64,000 nucleotides of DNA from Rhodococcus triatomae (GTDB lineage: Bacteria; Actinomycetota; Actinomycetes; Mycobacteriales; Mycobacteriaceae), in the NCBI RefSeq assembly GCF_014217785.1, contig NZ_CP048814.1, forward strand, positions 2,232,001-2,296,000, in the 5' to 3' direction. A program made the translations under genes and the position numbers. Below are positions 25,498 to 33,601 of this stretch, piece by piece; position 1 is the stretch's first letter, and every line of letters begins with the position of its first letter. The notes beneath the pieces are model-generated. The model was not told where the DNA came from and made no database searches. It saw only the letters and a program-made list of their open reading frames with translations.

Positions 25498-26723
25498 ACA
25501 CCATGAACGGACCCCTCGCGGGCATTCGAGTGCTCGACCTCGGCCAGTACATCGCCGGCCCCAGCGCGGGCCAGACCCTGGCTGACCTCGGCGCCGACGT
25601 GCTCAAGGTGGAAAGCCTGGGCGGCGACCAAGCCCGTACGATCGGCACGTTCGGTGAAGCGATGGTGCAGGCCTACAACCGGGACAAGCGCAGCATCGCC
25701 CTCGATCTCCGCCAGGAGGAAGCCCGGGGAATCCTGCACAGGCTGATCGCGGAATCGGATGTGCTGGTGCAGAACTTCCGCCACGGCTCGGCCGAACGAC
25801 TGGGCATCGGCCCGGACGAGCTCGGGCGGCGCTACCCCCGCCTGGTGCACGGCAGCGTGACCGGGTTCGGCACCAACGGGCCGTCGAGCGCCCGTCCGGG
25901 ACTCGACATCGCCGCTCAGGCGGAGTTCGGGCTGATGCACGCCACCGGCGAAGCGGACGGAGAACCACAACGGCTGGGTCTGCCCATCGCCGACGTGACC
26001 GCGGCCAACGCGCTCGCCACCGGAATCCTTGCGGCACTGTATCAGCGGAACTCGACGGGTCGCGGTGCGCACGTCCAGACCTCGCTCATGGAGGCGACGC
26101 TGTCGATGCAGGCGTCCAACTGGGGCGAGTACGCACTCACCGGGCAGGCTCCGCGTCGCAAGGGCAACGGCCAGGCCCTCGTCGCTCCTGGCGCCGACGT
26201 CGTCGACGTGGCCGACGGGAAGATCGTGCTCTCGGCCTACACCAGCGAGAAATGGTCTGCGCTGTGCAATCTCATCGAACGTCCGGACATGCTCGACGAC
26301 CCGCGATTCGTCGACAACCCGGCTCGGGTCGCGCACCGCACAGAGCTCCTGGCGGCCCTGTCCGAGGCGTTCGGCGCGATGACCAGGCGCGAGGCCGTCG
26401 AGCGCCTGCTGTCCGCGCAGATCGTCTGCGGCGCAATCCGATCATTCGACGACCTCGCCGAGGACAAGGACGTCTCCGCGTCCGAGATCCTCGTCGACGT
26501 CGCCGCCGACGGTGGCGACTCATACACCAGCCCGGGCCTGGCCTTCACCCTCGACGGTCGTCGCCGCACCACCTCCGTCGCGGCACCTGGCGTGGGACAG
26601 CACTCGGTCGATGTCCTCCGCGAACTCGGCTACACGGACGCGGCAGTCTCCGATCTGCTCGACAGCCGCGTCGTCGGCGCCTCCGTTCCCGAAAGACAAC
26701 ACTCCGAAAGGCTCCCTTCATGA
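25494..26723 (+). CDS. CaiB/BaiF class III CoA transferase
   Basis: A 409-residue family III CoA transferase: N-terminal LAGIRVLDLGQYIAGPSAGQTLADLGADVLKVE, and likely catalytic Asp138 within RPGLDIAAQAEFG. It moves CoA between carboxylates, here probably activating the acid brought in by the preceding MFS carrier. Start GTG 25494 gives a 4-nt overlap with the carrier; ATG 25503 is an alternative. Its stop overlaps the dehydrogenase start (ATGA). Confidence 0.9.
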   Translation: MNTMNGPLAGIRVLDLGQYIAGPSAGQTLADLGADVLKVESLGGDQARTIGTFGEAMVQAYNRDKRSIALDLRQEEARGILHRLIAESDVLVQNFRHGSAERLGIGPDELGRRYPRLVHGSVTGFGTNGPSSARPGLDIAAQAEFGLMHATGEADGEPQRLGLPIADVTAANALATGILAALYQRNSTGRGAHVQTSLMEATLSMQASNWGEYALTGQAPRRKGNGQALVAPGADVVDVADGKIVLSAYTSEKWSALCNLIERPDMLDDPRFVDNPARVAHRTELLAALSEAFGAMTRREAVERLLSAQIVCGAIRSFDDLAEDKDVSASEILVDVAADGGDSYTSPGLAFTLDGRRRTTSVAAPGVGQHSVDVLRELGYTDAAVSDLLDSRVVGASVPERQHSERLPS

Positions 26724-27919
26724 TCAACAAAAGCGTTCTCGACTACGACTTCCCTACCTACCTGAAGGTGATCGCCGATTTCACCGAGAACGAGCTGATC
26801 CCCGCCGAGAACGAGATGGTCGATGCGGGCGAGGTTCCCGCCCGCATCGTCGACCGCATGGCGGAACTCGGACTGTTCGCGATCACGATCCCGCGGGAGT
26901 ACGGGGGCCTCGGCTGGACGATGGAGCAGCAGGTGCAGTTGACCTTCGAGTTCACCCGCGCATCATGTGTGTACCGCTCGCGGTTCTCGACGGTGATCGG
27001 CTTGTGCTCGCAGGCAATCCTCGACCACGGAACCGAAGAGCAACGGCGCCAGATGCTTCCGGCGATGGCAGCGGGTGAGCTGGTGACCGCGTTCGCGCTC
27101 ACCGAGGAATTCGCGGGCTCCGACGCGGCCAGTCTGCGCACCACCGCCAGGCGCAAGGGTGGCGTATACGTCATCGATGGAAGCAAGCGCTACATCACCA
27201 ACGCCGGCTGGGCAGACGCATTCATCGTATTCGCCCGCACCGACGAGACCGAACCCGGTGCCGCGGGAGTTTCCGCATTCGTTGTCGATGCCAAGGCGCC
27301 GGGGGTGCGAACTGCCTTGCCCACCATAATGAACGGACATGCAGAGGGCCCTGTCGGCGAGATCTACTTCGACAGTGTCGAGGTGCCGGCAGCAAACCTG
27401 CTCGGCGGACGTGAGGGGGAGGGGAAGGGGCTGGTCATGGCGCTGCGCGGCATCAACCACGCGCGCACGCACGTTGCGGCGACCTGCGTCGGCCAGGCGA
27501 CCCGAATGCTGGAGGAGACGACGGCACACGTCATCGGTCGACGCCAGTTCGGGTCTCCGCTGTCCGAGTTGGGCGCTGTGCAGGCGGAACTCGGCGCAAG
27601 CTTCGCGGAGATGGAGGCCGGTCGTGCCCTGGTGATCGAGAGCGCGCGGGCGTTCGACTCGGGTGTTGTCCCGCGCCACCGCATCGCTGCGGCGAAGCTG
27701 TACGGCTCCGAGATGGCCAGCCGAGTCGCCGATCGTTGCGTGCAATTGCTCGGCGGCGAGGGCATCGTCGGTCCGCACCCCGTCCCCCGGATGTGGCGGG
27801 ACGTCCGAGCGCTGCGCATCTACGAGGGCTCCTCTCCCATCCACGAACGGAACCTGGCCAAAGCAATGATCAAACAGGTCGGCGCCGACGGCACTCTGCC
27901 GGACTCCTACCGGGCCTGA
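26720..27919 (+). CDS. acyl-CoA dehydrogenase
   Basis: A 399-residue standard acyl-CoA dehydrogenase: FALTEEFAGSDAASLRTTA (FAD side), GSKRYITNAG, RRQFGSPLSELGAVQ, and the C-terminal RIYEGSSPIHERNLAK, whose Glu is the usual catalytic base of the medium-chain type. It should introduce a 2,3 double bond into the CoA ester made by the upstream CoA transferase. Translationally coupled to that gene by a 4-nt overlap. The operon lacks a hydratase, so later steps must be encoded elsewhere. Confidence 0.9.
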   Translation: MINKSVLDYDFPTYLKVIADFTENELIPAENEMVDAGEVPARIVDRMAELGLFAITIPREYGGLGWTMEQQVQLTFEFTRASCVYRSRFSTVIGLCSQAILDHGTEEQRRQMLPAMAAGELVTAFALTEEFAGSDAASLRTTARRKGGVYVIDGSKRYITNAGWADAFIVFARTDETEPGAAGVSAFVVDAKAPGVRTALPTIMNGHAEGPVGEIYFDSVEVPAANLLGGREGEGKGLVMALRGINHARTHVAATCVGQATRMLEETTAHVIGRRQFGSPLSELGAVQAELGASFAEMEAGRALVIESARAFDSGVVPRHRIAAAKLYGSEMASRVADRCVQLLGGEGIVGPHPVPRMWRDVRALRIYEGSSPIHERNLAKAMIKQVGADGTLPDSYRA

Positions 27920-27964
27920 CGCGGAGACTACGGCCGGTCTGCAGTAGAGGGGAAGATTGCTGCC

Positions 27965-28657
27965 ATGGACATTCGCCAACTCGAATACTTCCTAGCCGTT
28001 GTCGAGCACCATGGCGTGAACAGGGCGGCGCAGCACCTGCACGTCGCTCAGGCCTCGATCTCGCAGAGCATCCGTCAGCTCGAACGTGAGCTGAAGTTGA
28101 GCCTGTTCCACCGGACCGGCCGAAATCTCGTGCTCAACCCGGCAGGGCACCTGCTGGTCGAGCCCGCACGCAAGGTCCTCGACGATCTCGTTGCCGTGCA
28201 GGACATCATGCGCGGGGCTCGGGAACTGCAGGCCGGATCCATCACGATCGGCACAATGCCGGAGATGTCCAGTGAGGCGGTCGCGGCGTGGAGTGCTTCG
28301 TTCACCCGCATGTATCCCGAGGTCCGAATCGATCTCTTGGAATTTCCCGGCGCGAGGGAACTATGCGACGAAGTTCTTGCCGGGCACTGTGAGCTCGGGT
28401 TCACCACTTTTCCTGTTCCGACCGAGAACCTCGAGCGGTTGGAACTGGGGGATCAACGACTCTTGCTCGTGATGCCCCCCGGGACCCCCGTTCCGGACGA
28501 GCCGTTCCAGTTGAAGCGGCTCGGGGGCGTGCCGCTGGTGGTGAGCAACTCGGCGCTACGAGAGAACGACATCGTCGCCTCGGCGCTGAGGCGGGAGTCG
28601 GTGGTTCCACTGGTCCGGGCGCAGATGCCGAACCGACATGGTCGAGGCGCGCGGTGA
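27965..28657 (+). pseudogene. LysR-type regulator truncated at its 3' end
   Basis: The first ~220 residues are a good LysR protein: MDIRQLEYFLAVVEHHGVNRAAQHLHVAQASIS winged helix, then most of the effector domain. The reading frame then leaves the family at about residue 221 and stops at 230, where LysR proteins run to about 300. From about position 28637 the DNA belongs, on the other strand, to an equally truncated gluconokinase gene. The second effector lobe is therefore missing and normal regulation is unlikely. It sits 45 nt after the MFS/CoA-transferase/dehydrogenase operon, which it presumably once controlled. Confidence 0.75.
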
Positions 28658-29030
28658 GGCGTTCCCTGATCTGCGACGTCGACCCGGCGAGGTGGACGAA
28701 CACGACGTCGTCGCCGCGCAGCACATCCCGGTAGCTGCGTTTGAGCGCCGAGCACGTGATGATCCCGGGCAGACCGTGGGTGGTGTGCTCGCCGATCCAC
28801 TCGGCGATCAGCGCCAGCCAAGGCCAGCGGTCCTCGTCGGTCAGGGGCTGGCCGGACGCCATCTTCTCCAGGTTGGCGCGCGGGTGCAGCGCGTCCCCCT
28901 CCTGCAGGTCCCAGCCCATCGCGCCCGCGATGATCCCGGCGACGGTCGACTTGCCGGAGCCGGAGACACCCATGACGACGAGCACCGGGACGTGGCGCTC
29001 GGACGAGGATGCACTTCTTTCGTTGCTCAT
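28401..29030 (-). pseudogene. gntK: gluconokinase truncated at its 3' end
   Basis: Residues 1-131 are a normal GntK: P-loop VVMGVSGSGKSTVAGIIA, the EGDALHPRANLEKMASGQPL substrate block, and CSALKRSYRD. After RLTARLDH the expected FMP...LLxSQFxxLE end is absent. The frame instead runs 78 codons antisense through the truncated LysR gene in unrelated, Arg/Pro/Ser-rich sequence. Gluconate phosphorylation is probably lost, although the P-loop remains. It follows gntP by 10 nt with a GAGAGG ribosome site. Real gntK homology ends near 28638. Confidence 0.75.
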
Positions 29031-29040
29031 CGAATGCCTC

Positions 29041-30435
29041 TCAGATGACCAGGCTCAGTACGAGCACGCCGGCAAGTCCGGTCACCGAGATCACGCACTC
29101 CATCACCGTCCAGGTCTTGAGGTTCTGCACCACGCTCACGCCGAGATACTCCTTGACGAGCCAGAATCCGGCGTCGTTGACGTGGGAGAGGAACAGCGAC
29201 CCGGCGCCGATCGCGAGCACCATGAGCGAGACGTGGGAGGAGGACAACTCCGCCGCCACCGGCGCGAGGATGCCGGACGCCGTCACCGTCGCGACCGTCG
29301 CCGAACCGGTCGCGACCCGGATCAGCACCGCGACCAGCCAAGCCAGGAACAGGACGGGCAGCGCACTGCCCTTGATCGCCTCGGCGATGACGTCGGCGAT
29401 ACCGGTGTCGATGAGCACCTGCTTGAAACCGCCACCGGCACCGACGATCAGCAGGATCCCGGCGATCGGCGGCAGTGAACTCTCCAGCGACCCGGCGATC
29501 TCCTTGCGTCCCATGCCGCCGCCCCGGCCGAGCAGCACCATCCCCACGAGGACGGCGAGACCGAGCGCGACGACGGGGGTGCCGAGGAAATCGAGCGTCA
29601 CCTTCGCCGTCGCCTGCGAATCGGGCGCCACGACGTCGGCGACCGCCTTGCCGAGCATGAGGAAGACGGGAAGCAGGATGGCCGCGAGGGTAGGCACGAA
29701 TCCCGGGCGCTGACGCTGGGCAGCAGCCTCGGCTCCCTCGGTGTCTTCCGCGGTGACGTACAGCTCGGGAACCGGCACGTTCACCCAGCGTGCGGCGAGC
29801 TTGCCGAACAGCGGCCCGGAGACGATCACCGTCGGGATCGCCACCAGCACACCGAGCGCGAGGGTGAGGCCCAGGTTGGCGTTCAGGGCGGCGACGGCCA
29901 CCAGCGGACCGGGGTGCGGGGGCACCAGACCGTGCATCGCGGAGAGCCCGGCGAGGGTCGGGATCGCGATGCTGATCAGCGACAGTCCGGAGCGGCGGGC
30001 GACGAGGATGATGACCGGCATCAACAGCACGAGACCGATCTCGAAGAACATCGGCAGGCCGATGACGGCGCCGACCAGGGCCATCATCCACGGCAGGGTT
30101 CGGGGCCCGGAGTGCCCGACCAGCGTGTCGACCACCCGGTCCGCACCGCCGGAATCGGCGAGGAGCTTGCCGAACATGGCACCGAACCCGATGAGGATTC
30201 CGACGCTGCCCATGGTGGAGCCGAAGCCCTCGACGAACGCCGCCACCGATTCCGCGGCGCCGAGACCGGCCGCGATGCCGACGCCCACCGCACCGATCGC
30301 GAGGGAGACGAACGGGTGCAGTTTCAGCCAGGTGATCAGGGCGATGATCACGGCGACGCCCACGATCGCGGCGGTGATCAGGCGCGCGTCCTGACCCGAC
30401 TCGCCCGCCGCGGCGAGTAGTGCGGTGCTGGTCAT
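29041..30435 (-). CDS. gntP: GntP-family gluconate:H+ symporter
   Basis: A 464-residue polytopic GntP permease with 12-14 helices. Family blocks include GFGSTMGSVGILIGFGAMFGKLL, the motif HGLVPPHPGPL, and SHVNDAGFWLVKEYLG near the C-terminus. It imports gluconate or related sugar acids with protons. The partner kinase gene 10 nt downstream is truncated, so imported gluconate may need another kinase. The promoter region upstream is unusually AT-rich and contains paired TTATAA elements. Confidence 0.92.
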   Translation of the reverse strand: MTSTALLAAAGESGQDARLITAAIVGVAVIIALITWLKLHPFVSLAIGAVGVGIAAGLGAAESVAAFVEGFGSTMGSVGILIGFGAMFGKLLADSGGADRVVDTLVGHSGPRTLPWMMALVGAVIGLPMFFEIGLVLLMPVIILVARRSGLSLISIAIPTLAGLSAMHGLVPPHPGPLVAVAALNANLGLTLALGVLVAIPTVIVSGPLFGKLAARWVNVPVPELYVTAEDTEGAEAAAQRQRPGFVPTLAAILLPVFLMLGKAVADVVAPDSQATAKVTLDFLGTPVVALGLAVLVGMVLLGRGGGMGRKEIAGSLESSLPPIAGILLIVGAGGGFKQVLIDTGIADVIAEAIKGSALPVLFLAWLVAVLIRVATGSATVATVTASGILAPVAAELSSSHVSLMVLAIGAGSLFLSHVNDAGFWLVKEYLGVSVVQNLKTWTVMECVISVTGLAGVLVLSLVI

Positions 30436-30496
30436 GAATCGGTGCTCCAGTGTGCGGGGGCCGGCGCGATGGCCACGAGGCGACTCAGGCCACCCT

Positions 30497-30516
30497 TTAT
30501 AACCATACGATTATAA
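30497..30516 (-). promoter_or_regulatory. AT-rich promoter/operator of gntP
   Basis: TTATAA at 30497-30502 and 30511-30516 (8-nt spacer) lie 62-81 nt upstream of the gntP start. A perfect minus-strand -10 box TATAAT is read at 30515-30510. The stretch 30490-30545 is far more AT-rich than its surroundings, consistent with a GntR-type controlled promoter. Confidence 0.45.
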
Positions 30517-30814
30517 GACCAGAACCTAATACATCATATTTATGTCGTGGGTCGCCATGGAGAGATCGGTGCTACACCTCCCGGGGCGTGGCGAGCGCGC
30601 CGCGTTCCGTTTCGGACAGCCCACCTCGGGTCCCGTAGGGCTCGCCGCCCCGGAGCGCGTGCTCCCGGCACCGGCATGCGTCCTCCCCCCTCAGGGCGGC
30701 GGGTGAGATCGGTAACACGAAAACCGCTGCAGTACACCGCGTTATGCGTCGCTTTGGAATCATCGGTTGCGGGTCAGGGCGCTCGATCACGTGCTGGGCG
30801 TGAACACCGTCGAC

Positions 30815-30841
30815 GCCCTGCTCGCTCGGGGCGAGCAGGGC
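30815..30841 (-). terminator. hairpin terminator after DUF305 gene
   Basis: Perfect 11-bp stem (30815-30825 GCCCTGCTCGC with 30831-30841) and a 5-nt loop, 36 nt beyond the DUF305 stop codon in its direction of transcription. Confidence 0.65.
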
Positions 30842-30877
30842 CGAGGGACGGCCTGACCCCGCGGCCGATACCGGCGG

Positions 30878-31510
30878 TCACAGAGTCGCGAGGAGTTCCT
30901 CCATCGCGGTGATCTCCTGCTGCTGGGTCTGCGCGATCGTGCGGGCCATCTCGACGGCGTCGGGGAACTCGCCCTCCTGGATCTCGGTGTCCGCCATGGC
31001 AACTGCGCCCTCGTGATGCACGATCATCTGGGTGAGGAACAACCGTGCCGCCTCGGTGCCCTCGGCCTGCTCGAGCGCCCGCATGTCCTGCTCGGACATC
31101 ATGCCGTCCATGTCGTGTCCCTCGTGCCCACCGGTGGAGTCGTCGGTGCCCGCCACGCCCCAGTCGGTGAGCCAGCCGGTGAGCGTCTCGATCTCCGGAG
31201 CCTGAGCCGCCCTGATCTGCTCGGCCAGTGCGGTGACGCGCGGGTCGATGCCGTCCTTGGCCAGGATCACGTCGCTCATCTCCACGGCCTGCTCGTGGTG
31301 CGGGATCATGCCCCGGGTGAAGGCCACGTCGGCCTCGTTGTGGGCGGACGAGTCGCCGTCGTGGGCGCCGTGCTCACCGGTGGTGGCCTCGGCGCCGACG
31401 GAGGTGGTCGCAGTGGTGGTCTCGGCGGTCGTGTCGTCGGAATCGCCGCACGCGGCCAGCGCGAGCACGACGGCAACGGACACGGCTCCGGCGGCGAGTG
31501 TCTTCTTCAT
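30878..31510 (-). CDS. DUF305 lipoprotein, probable copper-associated
   Basis: A 210-residue secreted protein. The signal peptide ends in a lipobox LALAAC with Cys21 as the lipidated residue, followed by a Thr/Ala-rich linker. The DUF305 region (about 60-210) has duplicated FTRGMIPHHEQAVEMSDVIL and FLTQMIVHHEGAVAMADTEI blocks plus a Met/His cluster (HEGHDMDGMM). DUF305 is a ferritin-like four-helix fold often found with copper resistance genes; the His-His and Met residues could bind metal. Divergent from an ArsR-type regulator, 127 nt away. Confidence 0.85.
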   Translation of the reverse strand: MKKTLAAGAVSVAVVLALAACGDSDDTTAETTTATTSVGAEATTGEHGAHDGDSSAHNEADVAFTRGMIPHHEQAVEMSDVILAKDGIDPRVTALAEQIRAAQAPEIETLTGWLTDWGVAGTDDSTGGHEGHDMDGMMSEQDMRALEQAEGTEAARLFLTQMIVHHEGAVAMADTEIQEGEFPDAVEMARTIAQTQQQEITAMEELLATL

Positions 31511-31585
31511 CGGGGCGAGGGTTCCTTTCGGGGAGTTCCATATCGGGTTCCCTATGGAGGGAGGTACTCGAGCCCGAGCCTATAT

Positions 31586-31601
31586 CCGTAAACACGTACG
31601 G
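31586..31601. promoter_or_regulatory. candidate ArsR operator between DUF305 and ArsR genes
   Basis: Inverted repeat CCGTA-N6-TACGG at 31586-31601, 37 nt upstream of the ArsR start and 76 nt upstream of the DUF305 start. A second short repeat, TCCATA-N10-TATGGA, lies at 31537-31558 nearer the DUF305 gene. Confidence 0.4.
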
Positions 31602-31637
31602 GTAAACGGTCGTGCGGAAATCAGGGACAATGGTCCC

Positions 31638-32009
31638 ATGAGCCCGACTACTCCCGTCGATCCCGAACGGGTCGCGAAGGCGCGTGAAAGGCTGATCGGC
31701 CACGACGACGCGGCTCGGCTGAGCAGCATCCTGAGCCTGCTCGCCGACCCCACCCGCACCCGGGTCATCTACGCTCTCGACCTCGCCGACGAGCTGTGCG
31801 TCGGCGACATCGCGCTGGCCCTCGAACTCGGCGAGGACGCCGTCGGCTACGCGCTCCGGATCCTGCGGACGGCCGGCATGGTGACGCGCCGCAAGGCCGG
31901 CCGCACCGTCTACTACCGACTGGCGGACGGCTTCCCCGAGCCGCTGCGCATGCACTGCCTGGTGCGGTTGATCGAGATTTCGGACACGCCGTCCGACGAC
32001 GAGGAATGA
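31638..32009 (+). CDS. ArsR/SmtB-family metal-responsive regulator
   Basis: A 123-residue winged-helix repressor of the ArsR/SmtB family: LSSILSLLADPTRTRVIYAL, then the recognition helix DAVGYALRILRTAGMVTRRKAGRTVYYRL. Only single cysteines appear (ELCVGD and MHCLV), not the CxC pair of arsenic or cadmium sensors. With Asp/His-containing helix 5 (RMHCLVRLIE) it could sense zinc, nickel or cobalt. Divergent from the DUF305 lipoprotein gene, which it probably represses until metal is present. Confidence 0.85.
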   Translation: MSPTTPVDPERVAKARERLIGHDDAARLSSILSLLADPTRTRVIYALDLADELCVGDIALALELGEDAVGYALRILRTAGMVTRRKAGRTVYYRLADGFPEPLRMHCLVRLIEISDTPSDDEE

Positions 32010-32129
32010 GCCTCTACCTGCGAATACCGGGTAGTGGCGTGTGCGGTACCTCACGTTCGGAACCATCCTCGGGCCCTACTCGTCCTATTGTTGTCCGAAT
32101 ACCCCGTTCCCGGACCCGTAGAGAGAGCG

Positions 32130-32243
32130 ATGACCAGCGCACCGCGCAGATCACCCGACCCAGACCCCGACCCGGAGCCCGACCCGGAGCCTGAACCCGA
32201 GTATCCCGAGCCCCAGCGGCTCGATGCGGCGGTCGCCCGGTGA
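32130..32243 (+). CDS. possible 37-residue PDPEP-repeat peptide
   Basis: ATG 32130 follows GAGAGAG and the frame ends in TGA overlapping the GTG start of the CNNM gene by 4 nt, the coupling used throughout this window. The product is dominated by Pro-Asp/Pro-Glu repeats (PDPDPEPDPEPEPEYPEP). It may be a leader peptide coupling translation or merely low-complexity 5' sequence. Confidence 0.35.
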   Translation: MTSAPRRSPDPDPDPEPDPEPEPEYPEPQRLDAAVAR

Positions 32244-33601
32244 CCGCACTCAGTATTCTCTTCGGACTTTTCGTGGTCCTCGCGATCACGGCACTCACCG
32301 GCTACTTCGTGGCCCAGGAATTCGCCTACATGTCGGTGGATCGCTCCCGACTCAAGGCCCGCGCCGCCGCCGGTGACGCCGGCGCCGCCCGCGCCCTCAC
32401 CGTCACCCGCCGGACGTCGTTCATGCTCTCCGGTGCCCAGCTGGGCATCACCGTCACCGGCCTGCTCGTCGGTTACGTCGCCGAACCACTGATCGGCCGC
32501 GGTCTCGGCGAACTGATGGGCGGCGTCGGCGTGCCCACGACGGTCGGCATCGCCGTCGGCGCGATTCTCGCCGTGGCGTTCTCCACGCTCGTGCAGATGC
32601 TGTTCGGCGAGTTGTTCCCGAAGAACCTGGCCATCGCGCGGCCGGAGCCGGTCGCCCGGCGCCTCGCCCTGTCGACGACGCTGTACCTGAGGCTGTTCGG
32701 CTGGTTGATCTGGTTGTTCGACCAGTCGTCGAATCTGCTGCTGCGTGCGCTGCGTATCGAACCGGTCCACGACGTCGAGCACTCCGCCACCGCCCGCGAT
32801 CTCGAGCACATCGTCGCCGAGTCGCGCGATACGGGTGAGCTCCCCCGGGAGCTGTCCACCCTGCTCGACCGGGTGCTCGACTTCCCCACCCGTACCGCCG
32901 AGCACGCGATGATCGCCCGGTCCCGGGTGGACACGGTGCCGGACGACCAGCCGATCACCGAGGTGCTCGAACGGATGAGTACCGGCCACACCAGGTATCC
33001 CGTCGTCGGAGACACCGTGGACGACCTGCTCGGTGTCGTGCACCTGCACGATCTGCTCGGTGAGGATGTCAGCGGCACGGCGCGTTCGCGGGCCCGTGCC
33101 GCGGTGATCGTTCCCGCGTCACTGTCCCTGGTCGAGGTACTCACCCGCCTCGCCGAGGCACAGGACGAGATGGCGCTCGTCGTGGACGAGTACGGCGGAT
33201 TCGCCGGTGTCGTCACGGTCGAGGACATCGCCGAGGAACTGGTCGGTGAGATCGCCGACGAACACGACCCCGCGGTCGAGGAAGACGTTCGGGGTTCGGC
33301 GGCCGAGGGCTGGACCATGCCCGGCGATCTGCACCTCGACGAGGTGGAACGCGTGCTGGGACACAAGCTCCCCGAGGTGGACGCGGAGACCCTGGCCGGC
33401 CTGGTGATCGCCCGCTACGGCGGGCTGCCGCAGGTGGGGACGGCGGTGCGGATCGAGCTGCCTCCCGACCCGGCGGACCTCGCCGGCAACGGGGACGCGC
33501 CGCACCGGGTGCTGGTCGCGGAGGTCCGTGAGATCGGCAAACACGTCCCGTCGTCGCTGAACGTGCGACTCGAGGAAGAAGCGGAGGCCGACGATGAGTG
33601 A
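32240..33601 (+). CDS. CNNM/CorC-type membrane protein with CBS pair (hemolysin family)
   Basis: A 453-residue protein: N-terminal DUF21/CNNM membrane domain (about 1-190, with GYFVAQEFAYMSVDRSRL and FGELFPKNLAIARPE), a CBS pair (about 210-335, ending ALVVDEYGGFAGVVTVEDIAEELVGEI) and a C-terminal CorC_HlyC domain. The family handles divalent cation (Mg/Co) efflux or homeostasis; true hemolysin activity is doubtful. GTG start 32240. It overlaps the next gene, a shorter paralogue, by 8 nt. Confidence 0.9.
   Translation: MTALSILFGLFVVLAITALTGYFVAQEFAYMSVDRSRLKARAAAGDAGAARALTVTRRTSFMLSGAQLGITVTGLLVGYVAEPLIGRGLGELMGGVGVPTTVGIAVGAILAVAFSTLVQMLFGELFPKNLAIARPEPVARRLALSTTLYLRLFGWLIWLFDQSSNLLLRALRIEPVHDVEHSATARDLEHIVAESRDTGELPRELSTLLDRVLDFPTRTAEHAMIARSRVDTVPDDQPITEVLERMSTGHTRYPVVGDTVDDLLGVVHLHDLLGEDVSGTARSRARAAVIVPASLSLVEVLTRLAEAQDEMALVVDEYGGFAGVVTVEDIAEELVGEIADEHDPAVEEDVRGSAAEGWTMPGDLHLDEVERVLGHKLPEVDAETLAGLVIARYGGLPQVGTAVRIELPPDPADLAGNGDAPHRVLVAEVREIGKHVPSSLNVRLEEEAEADDE

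Larger units (their letters stand above)
30436..30877. other. 442-nt intergenic region: gntP promoter and DUF305 terminator
   Basis: Contains the AT-rich gntP promoter at its left end and an 11-bp hairpin at 30815-30841. The GC-rich middle (30550-30790) has open frames on both strands but none with a ribosome site, family resemblance or sensible start, so I call no gene there. Confidence 0.6.

Noticed and set aside
30547-30877. Open frames between gntP and the DUF305 gene
   Set aside because: No start with ribosome site and no family resemblance; contains the DUF305 terminator instead.
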